This document shows positions 17,559-25,820 of a stretch of DNA of 64,000 nucleotides, one piece after another. The DNA lies in the NCBI GenBank assembly GCA_964444835.1, contig CAYUIT010000001.1, positions 62,001-126,000 of the forward strand, given 5' to 3'. The stretch comes from CADEED01 sp964444835. GTDB taxonomy: Bacteria; Pseudomonadota; Gammaproteobacteria; Steroidobacterales; Steroidobacteraceae. A model generated the notes under the pieces. That model made no database searches. It was not told where the DNA came from and saw nothing but the letters and a program-made list of their open reading frames with translations. Every line of letters starts with the position of its first letter. Position 1 is the first letter of the stretch. A program made the translations under genes and the position numbers.

Positions 17559-17873
17559 CTAGCTAGGGCTCACTAACAGCTCGTCAAGCTCGCTGATTTC
17601 AGCAATGGCAATGATCTGTGCCGGCAGGTTTGTGTACGCGAGTCGCTGGCCGGCGCTGCGCGCCGTGCCGAGCCAATCGAGCAACACCGCAAGCCCCGCA
17701 CTGTCGCTTTTTTCAATCCCGCTGCAATCGACGCGAATTGTTTGATTCGGTGGTTGCGCGCGCAGCAGGCGCTGCCCAGTGCCACGCGCCTCACGGGCCG
17801 TTGCGAAGGTCAGCTCGCCCGTGACGAGCACGCGGCCGTCGGGCTGCACTTCAATGCGACAGGTCGCGCTCAA
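17559..17873 (-). CDS. mlaB: STAS-domain protein MlaB
   Basis: A 104-residue STAS-domain subunit of the inner-membrane MlaFEDB transporter, needed for stable binding of the ATPase MlaF. It shows the STAS core (VDCSGIEKSDSAGLAVLLDWL). The start appears to be TTG at 17873, overlapping the mlaC stop by four bases (TTGA), which implies translational coupling. It is the last gene of the mlaFEDCB operon. Confidence 0.9.
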   Translation of the reverse strand: MSATCRIEVQPDGRVLVTGELTFATAREARGTGQRLLRAQPPNQTIRVDCSGIEKSDSAGLAVLLDWLGTARSAGQRLAYTNLPAQIIAIAEISELDELLVSPS

Positions 17874-18520
17874 GTCTTGCTCGCGACCGCCGCAGGCGCC
17901 AACTTCGCATTCTTGGCTTCGAGCCGCTGGATGACGGCGTCCAAACCTTTCTGCGAAATCTCCGCACCGAAGTCCTCTTGGAAACTCTTGATGTAGCTGA
18001 TGCCCTCAATCGTGACGTCCCAGGCCTTCCAGCCCGTGGCGGTTTTGCGCAACGTGTAATTGACGGGGATCGTCTCGCCATTCGAGCGACGCACTTTGGT
18101 CGGCACCGTGGCGCCCGTACCCGATTTATTCAACCGCGCCGGCAACACTTCCAGTCGATCGGGCGTGAACTCGACCAGTGCATCGCCATATTGGTACAGC
18201 AAGGATTTGTAGAACGCATCGACAAAACGCTTGCGTTGTTGCGGCGTCGCCGTGGCAGCGTGACGTGCTAACACTCGCTCTGCAGCGAAGGCCGTATCGA
18301 AATACGGCAACAGCGTTTCATCGACCAGCTTGTACAGCTTCGAGGGGTCCTTGCGAAACTCGGCGCGACGCGTGCTGATCTCGTCGAGCATGATTTTCGA
18401 CGACGACGAAATCAGTTGCCCGGGACCACTCGCGTCCACGACCTTGGTTTGCGAGAACGCGGGCGCCGCAGCGAACACTGCCACCGCCATGACCAACGCC
18501 TTGCCATTCGCCAACATCAT
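17870..18520 (-). CDS. mlaC: Periplasmic phospholipid-binding protein MlaC
   Basis: Soluble shuttle that carries phospholipid between MlaA and MlaD. A signal peptide covers about residues 1-23 (AAPAFSQ). The mature MlaC/Ttg2D domain is 216 residues overall and includes VDETLLPYFDTAFAAERVL, FVDAFYKSLLYQYGDAL and GWKAWDVTIEGISYIKSF, all typical of the family. It overlaps mlaD by ATGA at its start and mlaB by TTGA at its end, so the operon is tightly coupled. Confidence 0.95.
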   Translation of the reverse strand: MMLANGKALVMAVAVFAAAPAFSQTKVVDASGPGQLISSSSKIMLDEISTRRAEFRKDPSKLYKLVDETLLPYFDTAFAAERVLARHAATATPQQRKRFVDAFYKSLLYQYGDALVEFTPDRLEVLPARLNKSGTGATVPTKVRRSNGETIPVNYTLRKTATGWKAWDVTIEGISYIKSFQEDFGAEISQKGLDAVIQRLEAKNAKLAPAAVASKT

Positions 18521-19041
18521 TTCTTCTCCTCTCCTTGCGCTGCGGCACTCTCACTCGAATCGCCACCACTCGACCGGCTGTTCGCGAAATTCGCGAGGAA
18601 GCGGTTGACGAGGCTCTCGAGCACGATCGCCGACTGCGTAAACTCTATTTGACCGCCGTCCTCGTAGAAGGTTTCCGAGCCGCCAATTCCAATCCCGACG
18701 TACTTCCCGCCCAGCAGCCCCGCGGTCTGGATCGAGGCATCGCTGTCATCCGGGATGCGGTTGTATTGTTTCTCGATCCGCAGGTCGACTACCGCTTTGT
18801 ATTCGGTCGAATCGAACGCAATGGATTCAACCTCGCCGATGCGCACACCGCCCATCGTGACCGGGGAGCCTTCCTTCAGATCGCCGATATTGTCGAATCG
18901 CGCCGACAACAAATAGCCGCTGCCCGCGCCACTCAACTTGAGGCCACTGCCCGGCAGTTGCGTGGTGAGAAACAACAAGGCTGCGAAGCCGAGCAACACA
19001 AACAACCCAGTACCGATTTCCAGCGAACGAGCATTTTTCAT
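18517..19041 (-). CDS. mlaD: MCE-domain protein MlaD
   Basis: Inner-membrane anchored MCE protein that forms the hexameric lipid channel of MlaFEDB. One N-terminal transmembrane helix (residues about 7-27) is followed by the MCE domain (LSARFDNIGDLKEGSPVTMGGVRIGEVESI) and an LLGGKYVGIGIGG segment. The C-terminus is a short Ser/Gly/Glu-rich tail. At 174 residues it is the normal size for single-MCE MlaD. It starts 10 bp after mlaE and overlaps mlaC. Confidence 0.95.
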   Translation of the reverse strand: MKNARSLEIGTGLFVLLGFAALLFLTTQLPGSGLKLSGAGSGYLLSARFDNIGDLKEGSPVTMGGVRIGEVESIAFDSTEYKAVVDLRIEKQYNRIPDDSDASIQTAGLLGGKYVGIGIGGSETFYEDGGQIEFTQSAIVLESLVNRFLANFANSRSSGGDSSESAAAQGEEKK

Positions 19042-19051
19042 GGCCAGATAC

Positions 19052-19819
19052 TCACAGGTAAGCCGCTGTCAGAATGTAGTCGAGTAACAAGATGAGTACG
19101 GAGGACGTCACCACCGTGCGTGTCGTCGCAAGACCCACGCCCTCGGCTGTGGCATCGGCGTGGTAGCCCTCGTAGACCGCGACGAGACTGCAGGCCGCGC
19201 CGAACACGCAGCTCTTGATCACGCCTTCCATGACGTCGTCGAGTTGCACCGCGCCTTGCATCTGCGACCAGAAGGCGCCCACGTCGACGCCCATCAGCTG
19301 TACACCGATGAGCTGCGCGCCGAAGATGCCAACGACGTTGAAGATCGCCGTCAGCAAGGGCACTGCAACCAAACCGCCCAGAAAGCGCGGTGCGACCACG
19401 CGTCGCACGGGATCAACCGCCATCATTTGCATTGCGGTCAGCTGATCGGTCGCGCGCATCAGGCCGATCTCAGACGTGAGCGACGTACCCGCGCGCCCAG
19501 CAAACAAGAGCGCGGTGACGACCGGCCCGAGCTCCTTCAGCAAGCCCAGCGCAGCCGCAACGCCCAATGCATCCTCGGAGCCGAAGCGCTGCAGCAGATC
19601 GAAGCCTTGCAGCCCTAACACCATGCCGACGAATAACCCCGCCAACATGATGATCACAAGCGAGCGCGCACCTGCATTGTAGATTTGCGCCACGATGAGG
19701 CCCGGCAAGCGCAATGCGCCGGGGATCTGCCACAAGATACGACCCAGAAACACACCGACCGCGCCGACACGACGCAGGCCGCGCACGGGCGCGCTATCGG
19801 GCTTTACGTCGATGGTCAT
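19052..19819 (-). CDS. mlaE: Phospholipid ABC transporter permease MlaE
   Basis: Polytopic inner-membrane permease of the MlaFEDB complex. Its 255 residues contain about five hydrophobic segments and the family signatures GRAGTSLTSEIGLMRATDQL and RRVVAPRFLGGLVAVPLL, which contact MlaF and MlaD. It overlaps the mlaF stop by ATGA (19816-19819), supporting coupled translation. Confidence 0.96.
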   Translation of the reverse strand: MTIDVKPDSAPVRGLRRVGAVGVFLGRILWQIPGALRLPGLIVAQIYNAGARSLVIIMLAGLFVGMVLGLQGFDLLQRFGSEDALGVAAALGLLKELGPVVTALLFAGRAGTSLTSEIGLMRATDQLTAMQMMAVDPVRRVVAPRFLGGLVAVPLLTAIFNVVGIFGAQLIGVQLMGVDVGAFWSQMQGAVQLDDVMEGVIKSCVFGAACSLVAVYEGYHADATAEGVGLATTRTVVTSSVLILLLDYILTAAYL

Positions 19820-20646
19820 CGCTCGGGCTCGGACAGCAATTGTGTGTAGTAATCCGGCGCCGGGTAATGGAACGGCACAGGCCCATCGGCAATACCGGCC
19901 ATGAACTGCCTAACTACTTCGAGGTTGCTCCGATGCAGCTCCTCGGGGCTCCCCGACGCGACGACTTTGCCCTGCGATAACAGGAAACTGTCATCGGCAA
20001 TGGCAGACAACTCTTGTACGTCGTGCGACACGACGATGCTGGTGATGCCCAACGCCTGGTTCATTTGCTTGATGAGGCGCACGATCACGCCCATCGAGAT
20101 CGGATCGAGGCCCACGAACGGCTCGTCGTAGATCAAGATTTCGGGATCCATCACGATTGCGCGCGCCAGCGCCACGCGCCGCGACATACCGCCTGAGAGT
20201 TCGGACGGCATCATGTAAGCCGCGCCGCGCAAGCCCACGGCATGCAACTTGGTCAGGACCAGTTGCCGTACTAACGACTCCGGCAAGTTGGCGTGCGCAC
20301 GTAGCGGGAAAGCCACGTTCTCGTAGACATCCAGGTCGGTGAGCAATGCACCGTTTTGAAACAGCATGCCCATCCGTCGCCGCAGGGCAAACAAGCCGCT
20401 GGTGCCGAGTGTGGCGAGGTCGGTACCCCACACACGGACCGCCCCTTGCTGCGGCTGGATCTGGCCCGTGATGAGCTTGAGTAGTGTGGTCTTGCCGGTG
20501 CCCGACGGACCCATGATCGCCGTGATGCGACCCCGCCGAGCGACGATGTCGAGCCCTGAGAAGATGGCGCGCCGACCCACCGAATAGTGCACATCGCGCA
20601 CTTCGATGACGGCATCCGTGACGCGCGCCGACTCCTCAGAACTCAT
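19816..20646 (-). CDS. mlaF: Phospholipid ABC transporter ATP-binding protein MlaF
   Basis: Nucleotide-binding subunit of MlaFEDB. Walker A is MGPSGTGKTTLL, the Q-loop lies around FQNGALLTDLDVYENVAFPL, the ABC signature is LSGGMSRR, Walker B is ILIYDEPFVGLDP, and the switch His is in IVVSHD. The C-terminal extension reaching MlaB is present, for 276 residues in total. It is the first gene of the mlaFEDCB operon and starts 46 bp after the fructose-bisphosphate aldolase stop. Confidence 0.96.
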   Translation of the reverse strand: MSSEESARVTDAVIEVRDVHYSVGRRAIFSGLDIVARRGRITAIMGPSGTGKTTLLKLITGQIQPQQGAVRVWGTDLATLGTSGLFALRRRMGMLFQNGALLTDLDVYENVAFPLRAHANLPESLVRQLVLTKLHAVGLRGAAYMMPSELSGGMSRRVALARAIVMDPEILIYDEPFVGLDPISMGVIVRLIKQMNQALGITSIVVSHDVQELSAIADDSFLLSQGKVVASGSPEELHRSNLEVVRQFMAGIADGPVPFHYPAPDYYTQLLSEPER

Positions 20647-20651
20647 GCTGA

Positions 20652-20686
20652 CGCTGTGGTCTCAAGGTTACACATCGGCCACAGCG
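20652..20686. repeat. Inverted repeat between the aldolase and mlaF genes
   Basis: Arms CGCTGTGG (20652-20659) and CCACAGCG (20679-20686) are perfect 8-base complements separated by 19 bases. They fill most of the 46 bp gap between the aldolase stop and the mlaF start. There is no U-tract on either strand, so it is not a typical intrinsic terminator. It could be an operator-like dyad upstream of the mla operon or chance. Confidence 0.35.
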
Positions 20687-20692
20687 CAGCCG

Positions 20693-21712
20693 TTAGGCCG
20701 CTTGGCTCTCCATCGCGCTCTCGTACTTGCCGTGTGTGGCCAAGCCGTTGAGCTTCGCGCGCTTTGCGAACTCTTTTTGACCCGCGCTGTAGTTAGCCGG
20801 TGAGCCGCCCCAGGCCTTGAGCGCCGAATCTTGCAGCGCGCGGCCGTAGCTGTACGTGAGATTCCACGGCAGGGAGTGCTTGTTCATGAGCGACAAATGC
20901 AGCGTCGCTTCCGTCGTGCTCTGCCCGCCCGACAAGAAGGCAATACCCGGCACGGCCGACGGCACGTAGCGCTTCAAGCAGCGTACGGTGGCTTCAGCCA
21001 CTTGCTCCGGCGACGCGCGATTCGCGTTCTTCTTGCCCGAGATCACCATGTTCGGCTTGAGCACAATCCCTTCGAGGTAAACACGATGGGCGGCTAGCGC
21101 GTGGAAAGTTTGTTGGAGCACGTCGCTCGTGACTTCCTCGCAACGCTCGATGGAGTGACCACCGTCCATCAACACTTCCGGTTCGACGATTGGGACGATG
21201 TTTTGTTCCTGGCACAGCGCCGCGTACCGCGCCAACGCATGCACGTTGGCGGCAATGGCGAACCGGCTCGGGATCCCATCACCAATGTCGATCACTGCGC
21301 GCCACTTGGCAAAGCGGGCGCCCAGCTTGTAGTACTCGATCAGGCGCTCGCGCAGGCCGTCGAGGCCTTCGGTGATCGTCTCATTCGGGAAGCCGGCGAG
21401 CGGCTTTGCGCCCGCGTCAACCTTGATGCCCGGGATCATGTTGTTCTTGGCGAGGTACTCGGGGAACGGCGTGCCGTCCTTGCACTTCTGGCGAATCGTT
21501 TCGTCGTACAGAATGACGCCACTGACGTACTGCGCAGCACCCGGAGCCGTAAACAACATCTCGCGATACGTGCGGCGGTGCTCTTCGGTGGACTCGAGCT
21601 TGATCGAGTCGAAGCGCTTTTTGATGGTGCTCGTGCTCTCGTCGGCGGCCAAGATGCCGCGACCTTTCGCCACCATTGCCTGCGCCACTTTCGCCAGATC
21701 GTTACGGTTCAT
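20693..21712 (-). CDS. Class I fructose-bisphosphate aldolase (animal-type)
   Basis: Reversible cleavage of fructose-1,6-bisphosphate in glycolysis and gluconeogenesis through a Schiff base, without metal. The 339-residue protein aligns by motif with the vertebrate/plant-like class I family: GRGILAADEST near residue 20, the active-site lysines Lys98 (PGIKVDAG) and Lys136 (FAKWRAV), the VEPEVLMDG segment and the Schiff-base Lys219 in GIVLKPNM. The start at ATG 21712 is fixed by a strong GGAGG ribosome-binding site immediately upstream. The C-terminal Tyr of the eukaryotic enzyme is not obvious. It is divergent from the suf operon. Confidence 0.94.
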   Translation of the reverse strand: MNRNDLAKVAQAMVAKGRGILAADESTSTIKKRFDSIKLESTEEHRRTYREMLFTAPGAAQYVSGVILYDETIRQKCKDGTPFPEYLAKNNMIPGIKVDAGAKPLAGFPNETITEGLDGLRERLIEYYKLGARFAKWRAVIDIGDGIPSRFAIAANVHALARYAALCQEQNIVPIVEPEVLMDGGHSIERCEEVTSDVLQQTFHALAAHRVYLEGIVLKPNMVISGKKNANRASPEQVAEATVRCLKRYVPSAVPGIAFLSGGQSTTEATLHLSLMNKHSLPWNLTYSYGRALQDSALKAWGGSPANYSAGQKEFAKRAKLNGLATHGKYESAMESQAA

Positions 21713-21774
21713 ACAACCTCCACTGAATGAGGGCGCGAAGGATACCAAAAGCGCCCCGCAGAGCCCCTGCCGAC

Positions 21775-21803
21775 TTGGACTTATCCTTAATCCGTACTAA
21801 AAT
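21775..21803 (+). promoter_or_regulatory. Predicted sigma70 promoter of the suf operon with an Rrf2-like dyad over the -10
   Basis: A -35 box TTGGAC (21775-21780), a 17-base spacer and a -10 box TAAAAT (21798-21803) precede the Rrf2 gene by about 28 bp. Over the -10 lies an imperfect dyad, CCGTACTAAAATGGTCCC, resembling ACTAAA-type sites bound by IscR/SufR-class Rrf2 regulators. This suggests autoregulation. The dyad is imperfect, so the operator assignment is tentative, while the promoter spacing is good. Confidence 0.55.
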
Positions 21804-21830
21804 GGTCCCAGTTTCAACGCAGGCCCCCTG

Positions 21831-22304
21831 ATGCTCCGTATTGGCAAATTGACCGACTACGCCACCGTGCTACTCGGGACGCTGGCGCAGGATGCGTCGC
21901 GTGTGTTTGCGGCGGCCTCGCTCGCCGAATCGACTGGAATTGCCGCTCCCACGACAGCGAAGCTCCTGAAAAAGCTGCAGCGCGCCGGGCTCGTACGCTC
22001 GGTTCGGGGGCTTCACGGCGGCTATCAACTCGCACGTACTCCTGCGGAGATCAGTGCGGCGCAGATTCTCGATGCGCTCGAGGGCCCGGTCACGCTGACG
22101 GATTGCGCAGCGGGCGCCGGCTTCTGTGAAATTGAAGGCGCTTGTCGTGTAAGTCGCACGTGGCAACGCCTCAATGTGGCGATACGGCGTTCATTGCAAG
22201 ACGTGACCTTGGCGCAACTCGCCGGGCTCGACGCCGCACTGCCGCGGCTCGCGCTTGATCGGGAATTTCGCCTCGCAACACGCAGCGGAAAGGCTCTGCC
22301 ATGA
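21831..22304 (+). CDS. Rrf2-family SUF operon regulator
   Basis: A 157-residue winged-helix regulator of the Rrf2 family, of the subgroup that sits in front of suf operons in many gammaproteobacteria. The N-terminal MLRIGKLTDYATVLL and the helix-turn-helix around PTTAKLLKKLQRAGLVRSVRG-type residues are typical. Cys92, Cys99 and Cys105 in DCAAGAGFCEIEGAC form the three-cysteine set expected to bind an Fe-S cluster. It is the first gene of the operon, overlapping sufB by four bases (ATGA at 22301-22304). It probably senses Fe-S status and represses its own promoter. Confidence 0.92.
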   Translation: MLRIGKLTDYATVLLGTLAQDASRVFAAASLAESTGIAAPTTAKLLKKLQRAGLVRSVRGLHGGYQLARTPAEISAAQILDALEGPVTLTDCAAGAGFCEIEGACRVSRTWQRLNVAIRRSLQDVTLAQLAGLDAALPRLALDREFRLATRSGKALP

Positions 22305-23746
22305 GCGAACAGCCCGCTCTCGACGCGCTTGTCGGTCGTCAGTACCGGCACGGTTTCGTCACCGATATCGATTCGGACACGCTGCCCCCGGGGCTCAACC
22401 CCGATGTGGTGCGGTTTATCTCGCGCAAGAAAAACGAACCCGAGTTCCTCACGCAATGGCGGCTGCGCGCCTTTGAGCATTGGCTCACGATGCGTGAGCC
22501 GCGTTGGGCTCACGTGCACTACAAGCCGATCGACTTTCAAGCGATCTCGTATTACTCGGCGCCGAAGGCCAAGACAGACGGGCCCAAGAGCTTGTCTGAA
22601 GTCGATCCGAAGCTACTCGAGACTTACGACAAACTCGGCGTGCCGCTGCACGAACGCGCGCGACTCGCAGGCGTCGCCGTGGATGCCGTGTTCGATAGCG
22701 TTTCGGTCGCCACCACGTTCAAGGAGCGGCTGGCCGAGGCCGGCGTCATTTTCTGCTCCTTCTCCGAGGCGGTGCATAACCATCCCGCGTTGATCGAGCA
22801 ATACCTCGGCACCGTCGTGCCGCACACTGACAACTTCTACGCGGCGCTGAACTCAGCCGTGTTCTCCGACGGCTCGTTCGTGTACGTGCCGAAGGGCGTG
22901 CGCTGCCCGATGGAGTTGTCGACCTACTTTCGAATCAACGCGGCGAAGACAGGCCAGTTCGAACGCACGTTGATCATCGCGGACGCTGGCAGCCATGTGA
23001 GCTATCTCGAAGGCTGCACGGCGCCGATGCGCGACGAAAATCAGCTGCATGCAGCCGTGGTGGAATTGGTTGCGCTCGACGACGCGGAGATCAAGTATTC
23101 CACGGTACAGAATTGGTACCCCGGCGACGAGCGTGGCGTCGGCGGCATCTACAACTTCGTCACGAAGCGTGGCGAGTGCCGCGGCCGCAATTCCAAGATC
23201 TCCTGGACCCAAGTCGAGACCGGCTCCGCGATCACCTGGAAATACCCGTCGTGCGTATTGCGCGGTGAGAACTCGATCGGCGAGTTCTACTCCGTCGCCA
23301 CTGCTAACAACTACCAGCAAGCCGACACGGGCACCAAGATGATTCACATCGGTGCCAATACGAAGAGCACGATCGTGTCGAAAGGCATTTCCGCCGGCCA
23401 CGGACAAAACACCTACCGAGGGCTCGTCAAGATCCTGCCGTCGGCGCACGGTGCGCGTAACTTCACGCAATGCGACTCGCTTTTGATGGGGGGCCAGTGC
23501 GGCGCGCATACCTTCCCGTACGTGGAGGTGAGAAACCCCACCGCCGTCGTCGAACACGAAGCCTCGACGTCGAAGATTAGCGAGGAGCAGTTGTTCTATT
23601 GCTTGCAGCGCGGCATCAGCCAAGAGGACGCCGTCAACATGATTGTGAGCGGCTTCTGCAAGAGCGTATTCAAAGAGCTGCCGATGGAATTCGCCGTCGA
23701 AGCCCAAAATCTCCTCGCCGTTACGCTCGAAGGTGCTGTCGGCTAA
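22301..23746 (+). CDS. sufB: Fe-S cluster assembly protein SufB
   Basis: Scaffold subunit of the SufBC2D complex, on which sulfur from SufS is assembled into a cluster. At 481 residues it has the usual length. Recognisable parts are YKPIDFQAISYYSAPK at the N-terminus, the central beta-helix with VSYLEGCTAP and CRGRNSKISWTQVETGS, and the C-terminal FPYVEVRNPTAVVEHEAST followed by SEEQLFYCLQRGIS. The start overlaps the end of the Rrf2 gene. Confidence 0.97.
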   Translation: MSEQPALDALVGRQYRHGFVTDIDSDTLPPGLNPDVVRFISRKKNEPEFLTQWRLRAFEHWLTMREPRWAHVHYKPIDFQAISYYSAPKAKTDGPKSLSEVDPKLLETYDKLGVPLHERARLAGVAVDAVFDSVSVATTFKERLAEAGVIFCSFSEAVHNHPALIEQYLGTVVPHTDNFYAALNSAVFSDGSFVYVPKGVRCPMELSTYFRINAAKTGQFERTLIIADAGSHVSYLEGCTAPMRDENQLHAAVVELVALDDAEIKYSTVQNWYPGDERGVGGIYNFVTKRGECRGRNSKISWTQVETGSAITWKYPSCVLRGENSIGEFYSVATANNYQQADTGTKMIHIGANTKSTIVSKGISAGHGQNTYRGLVKILPSAHGARNFTQCDSLLMGGQCGAHTFPYVEVRNPTAVVEHEASTSKISEEQLFYCLQRGISQEDAVNMIVSGFCKSVFKELPMEFAVEAQNLLAVTLEGAVG

Positions 23747-23773
23747 GCGTCGGTCCACACGGAAATCATTCGC

Positions 23774-24529
23774 ATGTCTGCATTGTTGAAGATCACGAAC
23801 CTGGTCGCCACGGTCGGCGGCAAGAAGGTACTGAACGGCTTGTCGCTCGAAGTGGCAGCCGGCGAAGTGCACGCCATCATGGGGCCTAACGGATCCGGCA
23901 AGAGCACGCTAGGCTATGTGCTGGCGGGCCGCCCGGGCTACGAAGTCGTGAGCGGTGAGGTCCAGTTTCGCGGCCAGGATTTGCTGACATTGCCCGCAGA
24001 AGAGCGCGCGCGCGCCGGTCTGTTCCTCGGATTCCAGTACCCCGTTGAGATTCCGGGCGTCAACAACGTCTACCTACTGAAGGCGGCGGTCAACGCGGTT
24101 CGCAAGACTCGCGGCCAACCGGAAGTCGATGCCTTCGAATTCCTGAAGCTCGTGCGCGAGAAGATGAAGCTGATGCAAATGGATGAGGCCTTTTTGTCGC
24201 GCGGCGTGAATGAAGGATTCTCAGGCGGTGAGAAGAAGCGGAACGAAATTTTGCAGATGATGGTACTGGAGCCGACCCTGGCCGTGCTCGACGAGACCGA
24301 CTCCGGACTCGACATCGACGCCTTGAAGGTCGTGGCGCGAGGCGTGACGAGCATGAAGAGCGCCGACCGTGCGATCGTTCTCGTGACCCACTATCAGCGC
24401 TTGCTCGAGCACATCGTACCGGACCGTGTGCACGTGTTAGCGCGTGGCAAGATCTTGAAGAGTGGCGATCGCTCTCTTGCGCTCGAACTTGAGAAGCGCG
24501 GTTACGACTGGGTGCTGGAGGCGGCCTGA
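23774..24529 (+). CDS. sufC: Fe-S cluster assembly ATPase SufC
   Basis: ABC-type ATPase that drives conformational change of SufB-SufD. Walker A is MGPNGSGKSTL, the Q-loop is FQYPVEIPGV, the signature is FSGGEKKRNEILQM, and Walker B is LAVLDETDSGLDIDAL. Its 251 residues match the family. It lies 27 bp after sufB and one base before the sufD GTG start. Confidence 0.97.
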   Translation: MSALLKITNLVATVGGKKVLNGLSLEVAAGEVHAIMGPNGSGKSTLGYVLAGRPGYEVVSGEVQFRGQDLLTLPAEERARAGLFLGFQYPVEIPGVNNVYLLKAAVNAVRKTRGQPEVDAFEFLKLVREKMKLMQMDEAFLSRGVNEGFSGGEKKRNEILQMMVLEPTLAVLDETDSGLDIDALKVVARGVTSMKSADRAIVLVTHYQRLLEHIVPDRVHVLARGKILKSGDRSLALELEKRGYDWVLEAA

Positions 24530-24530
24530 C

Positions 24531-25820
24531 GTGGCAATCGCGGCTCTCAGTGACAAGCTTCGGAGCGAGCACGCGGCCGCCGCCGCGCAACTGCCCGACA
24601 GCGTCTTGCCGCGCGAACGCCGACTTGAGGCGCTCGCCGCATTGAGCGATGCAGGTTTGCCCACGACTCGCGATGAGAATTGGCGGTATGCCAACTTGCG
24701 CGCGATCGATCGCGCAACGTTTGTTCCGACCCAGGCATCACAGTTCGACACTGCCCTGCTGCCACCCGCCCTGCCCGACTTCACGCGCTTCACGCTGGTC
24801 GATGGTGTGCTCGCGCCGATGGCATCCACGGCGACGAGCGAGGCTGCGGGTTTGCGCGTGTCCCGGGTGGCGACACAGACTTCGCTGCGAGACTCGACGG
24901 ACGAGCGCTTCGCGTGGCTCAGCGATGTCTTTGCGCTGGATGCTCTGCGCATCGACGTACCGAGTGGCGCGCGTCAGTGCATCGAAGTGGTGTCGATCAC
25001 CACCGCGCAGGCGGCGCGCGCAACCGCGTATCCCCGCGTGGCCGTGCATGCGGCGCCGGGCTCGCAACTCACACTCGTCGAACGGCACTTGAGCGCGCCG
25101 GGCACGACGACGCTCACGAATGCCGTGGTGCGTTTCGACATCGATGCGGACGCCGTCGTAAACCACGTGCGCTGGCAAGCGCTCGCGAGCGGCGCTACTT
25201 GGGTGGACACGCTGACCGCGCGTATCGACCGTGATGCGCAGTATCGACTGCGCTTTCTCACGACCGGCGGTAACGCGTCTCGCTCGACGGTGCGCGTGGC
25301 GTTGGCCGGCCGCGCGGCGCAGTGCGACTTCGTCGCCGCTGCCATTGGCGATGGCACGCAAGTTCTCGATCTGTTCGCCGAGATCGATCACGCTGCGCCT
25401 GGGGCCACCACTCGGCAGCTCTACCGCGGAATCGCCGGTGGCCGCAGCCAAGTGTCGTTCAACGGCAAAATGATCGTGCGCCAGGCGGCGCGCGGCGCGC
25501 GCTCCGATCAATCATTGAAGAGCTTGCTTGCGGGGCCAGAGGCGCAGATTGCGGCGCGTCCGCAGCTCGAGATCTATACCGATGAGGTGAGCGCATCGCA
25601 TGGTGCGACGGCGGGCAAGCTCGACGACACCATGCTGTTTTATATGCTCTCGCGCGGCCTCGAACGCGACGTCGCCCAACGGCTACTCAAGTGGGCTTTC
25701 CTCGAAGATGCCATTTCACAGATTGAGCCGACCGCGTTGCGCCGCGAGATCGAGGGCCAGCTCGCAGGCCGCTTCGCGGATATCGCCGAGCTCGACGGAT
25801 TGTTAGGACTACACACATGA
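24531..25820 (+). CDS. sufD: Fe-S cluster assembly protein SufD
   Basis: Partner of SufB in the SufBC2D scaffold. The beta-helical core and C-terminal segment EVSASHGATAGKLDDTMLFYMLSRGL are typical of SufD, including the conserved His in ASHGAT. The start is GTG at 24531, one base after the sufC TGA, with GGAG ten bases upstream. The longer frame upstream is inside sufC. The protein has 429 residues. It overlaps sufS by four bases. Confidence 0.95.
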   Translation: MAIAALSDKLRSEHAAAAAQLPDSVLPRERRLEALAALSDAGLPTTRDENWRYANLRAIDRATFVPTQASQFDTALLPPALPDFTRFTLVDGVLAPMASTATSEAAGLRVSRVATQTSLRDSTDERFAWLSDVFALDALRIDVPSGARQCIEVVSITTAQAARATAYPRVAVHAAPGSQLTLVERHLSAPGTTTLTNAVVRFDIDADAVVNHVRWQALASGATWVDTLTARIDRDAQYRLRFLTTGGNASRSTVRVALAGRAAQCDFVAAAIGDGTQVLDLFAEIDHAAPGATTRQLYRGIAGGRSQVSFNGKMIVRQAARGARSDQSLKSLLAGPEAQIAARPQLEIYTDEVSASHGATAGKLDDTMLFYMLSRGLERDVAQRLLKWAFLEDAISQIEPTALRREIEGQLAGRFADIAELDGLLGLHT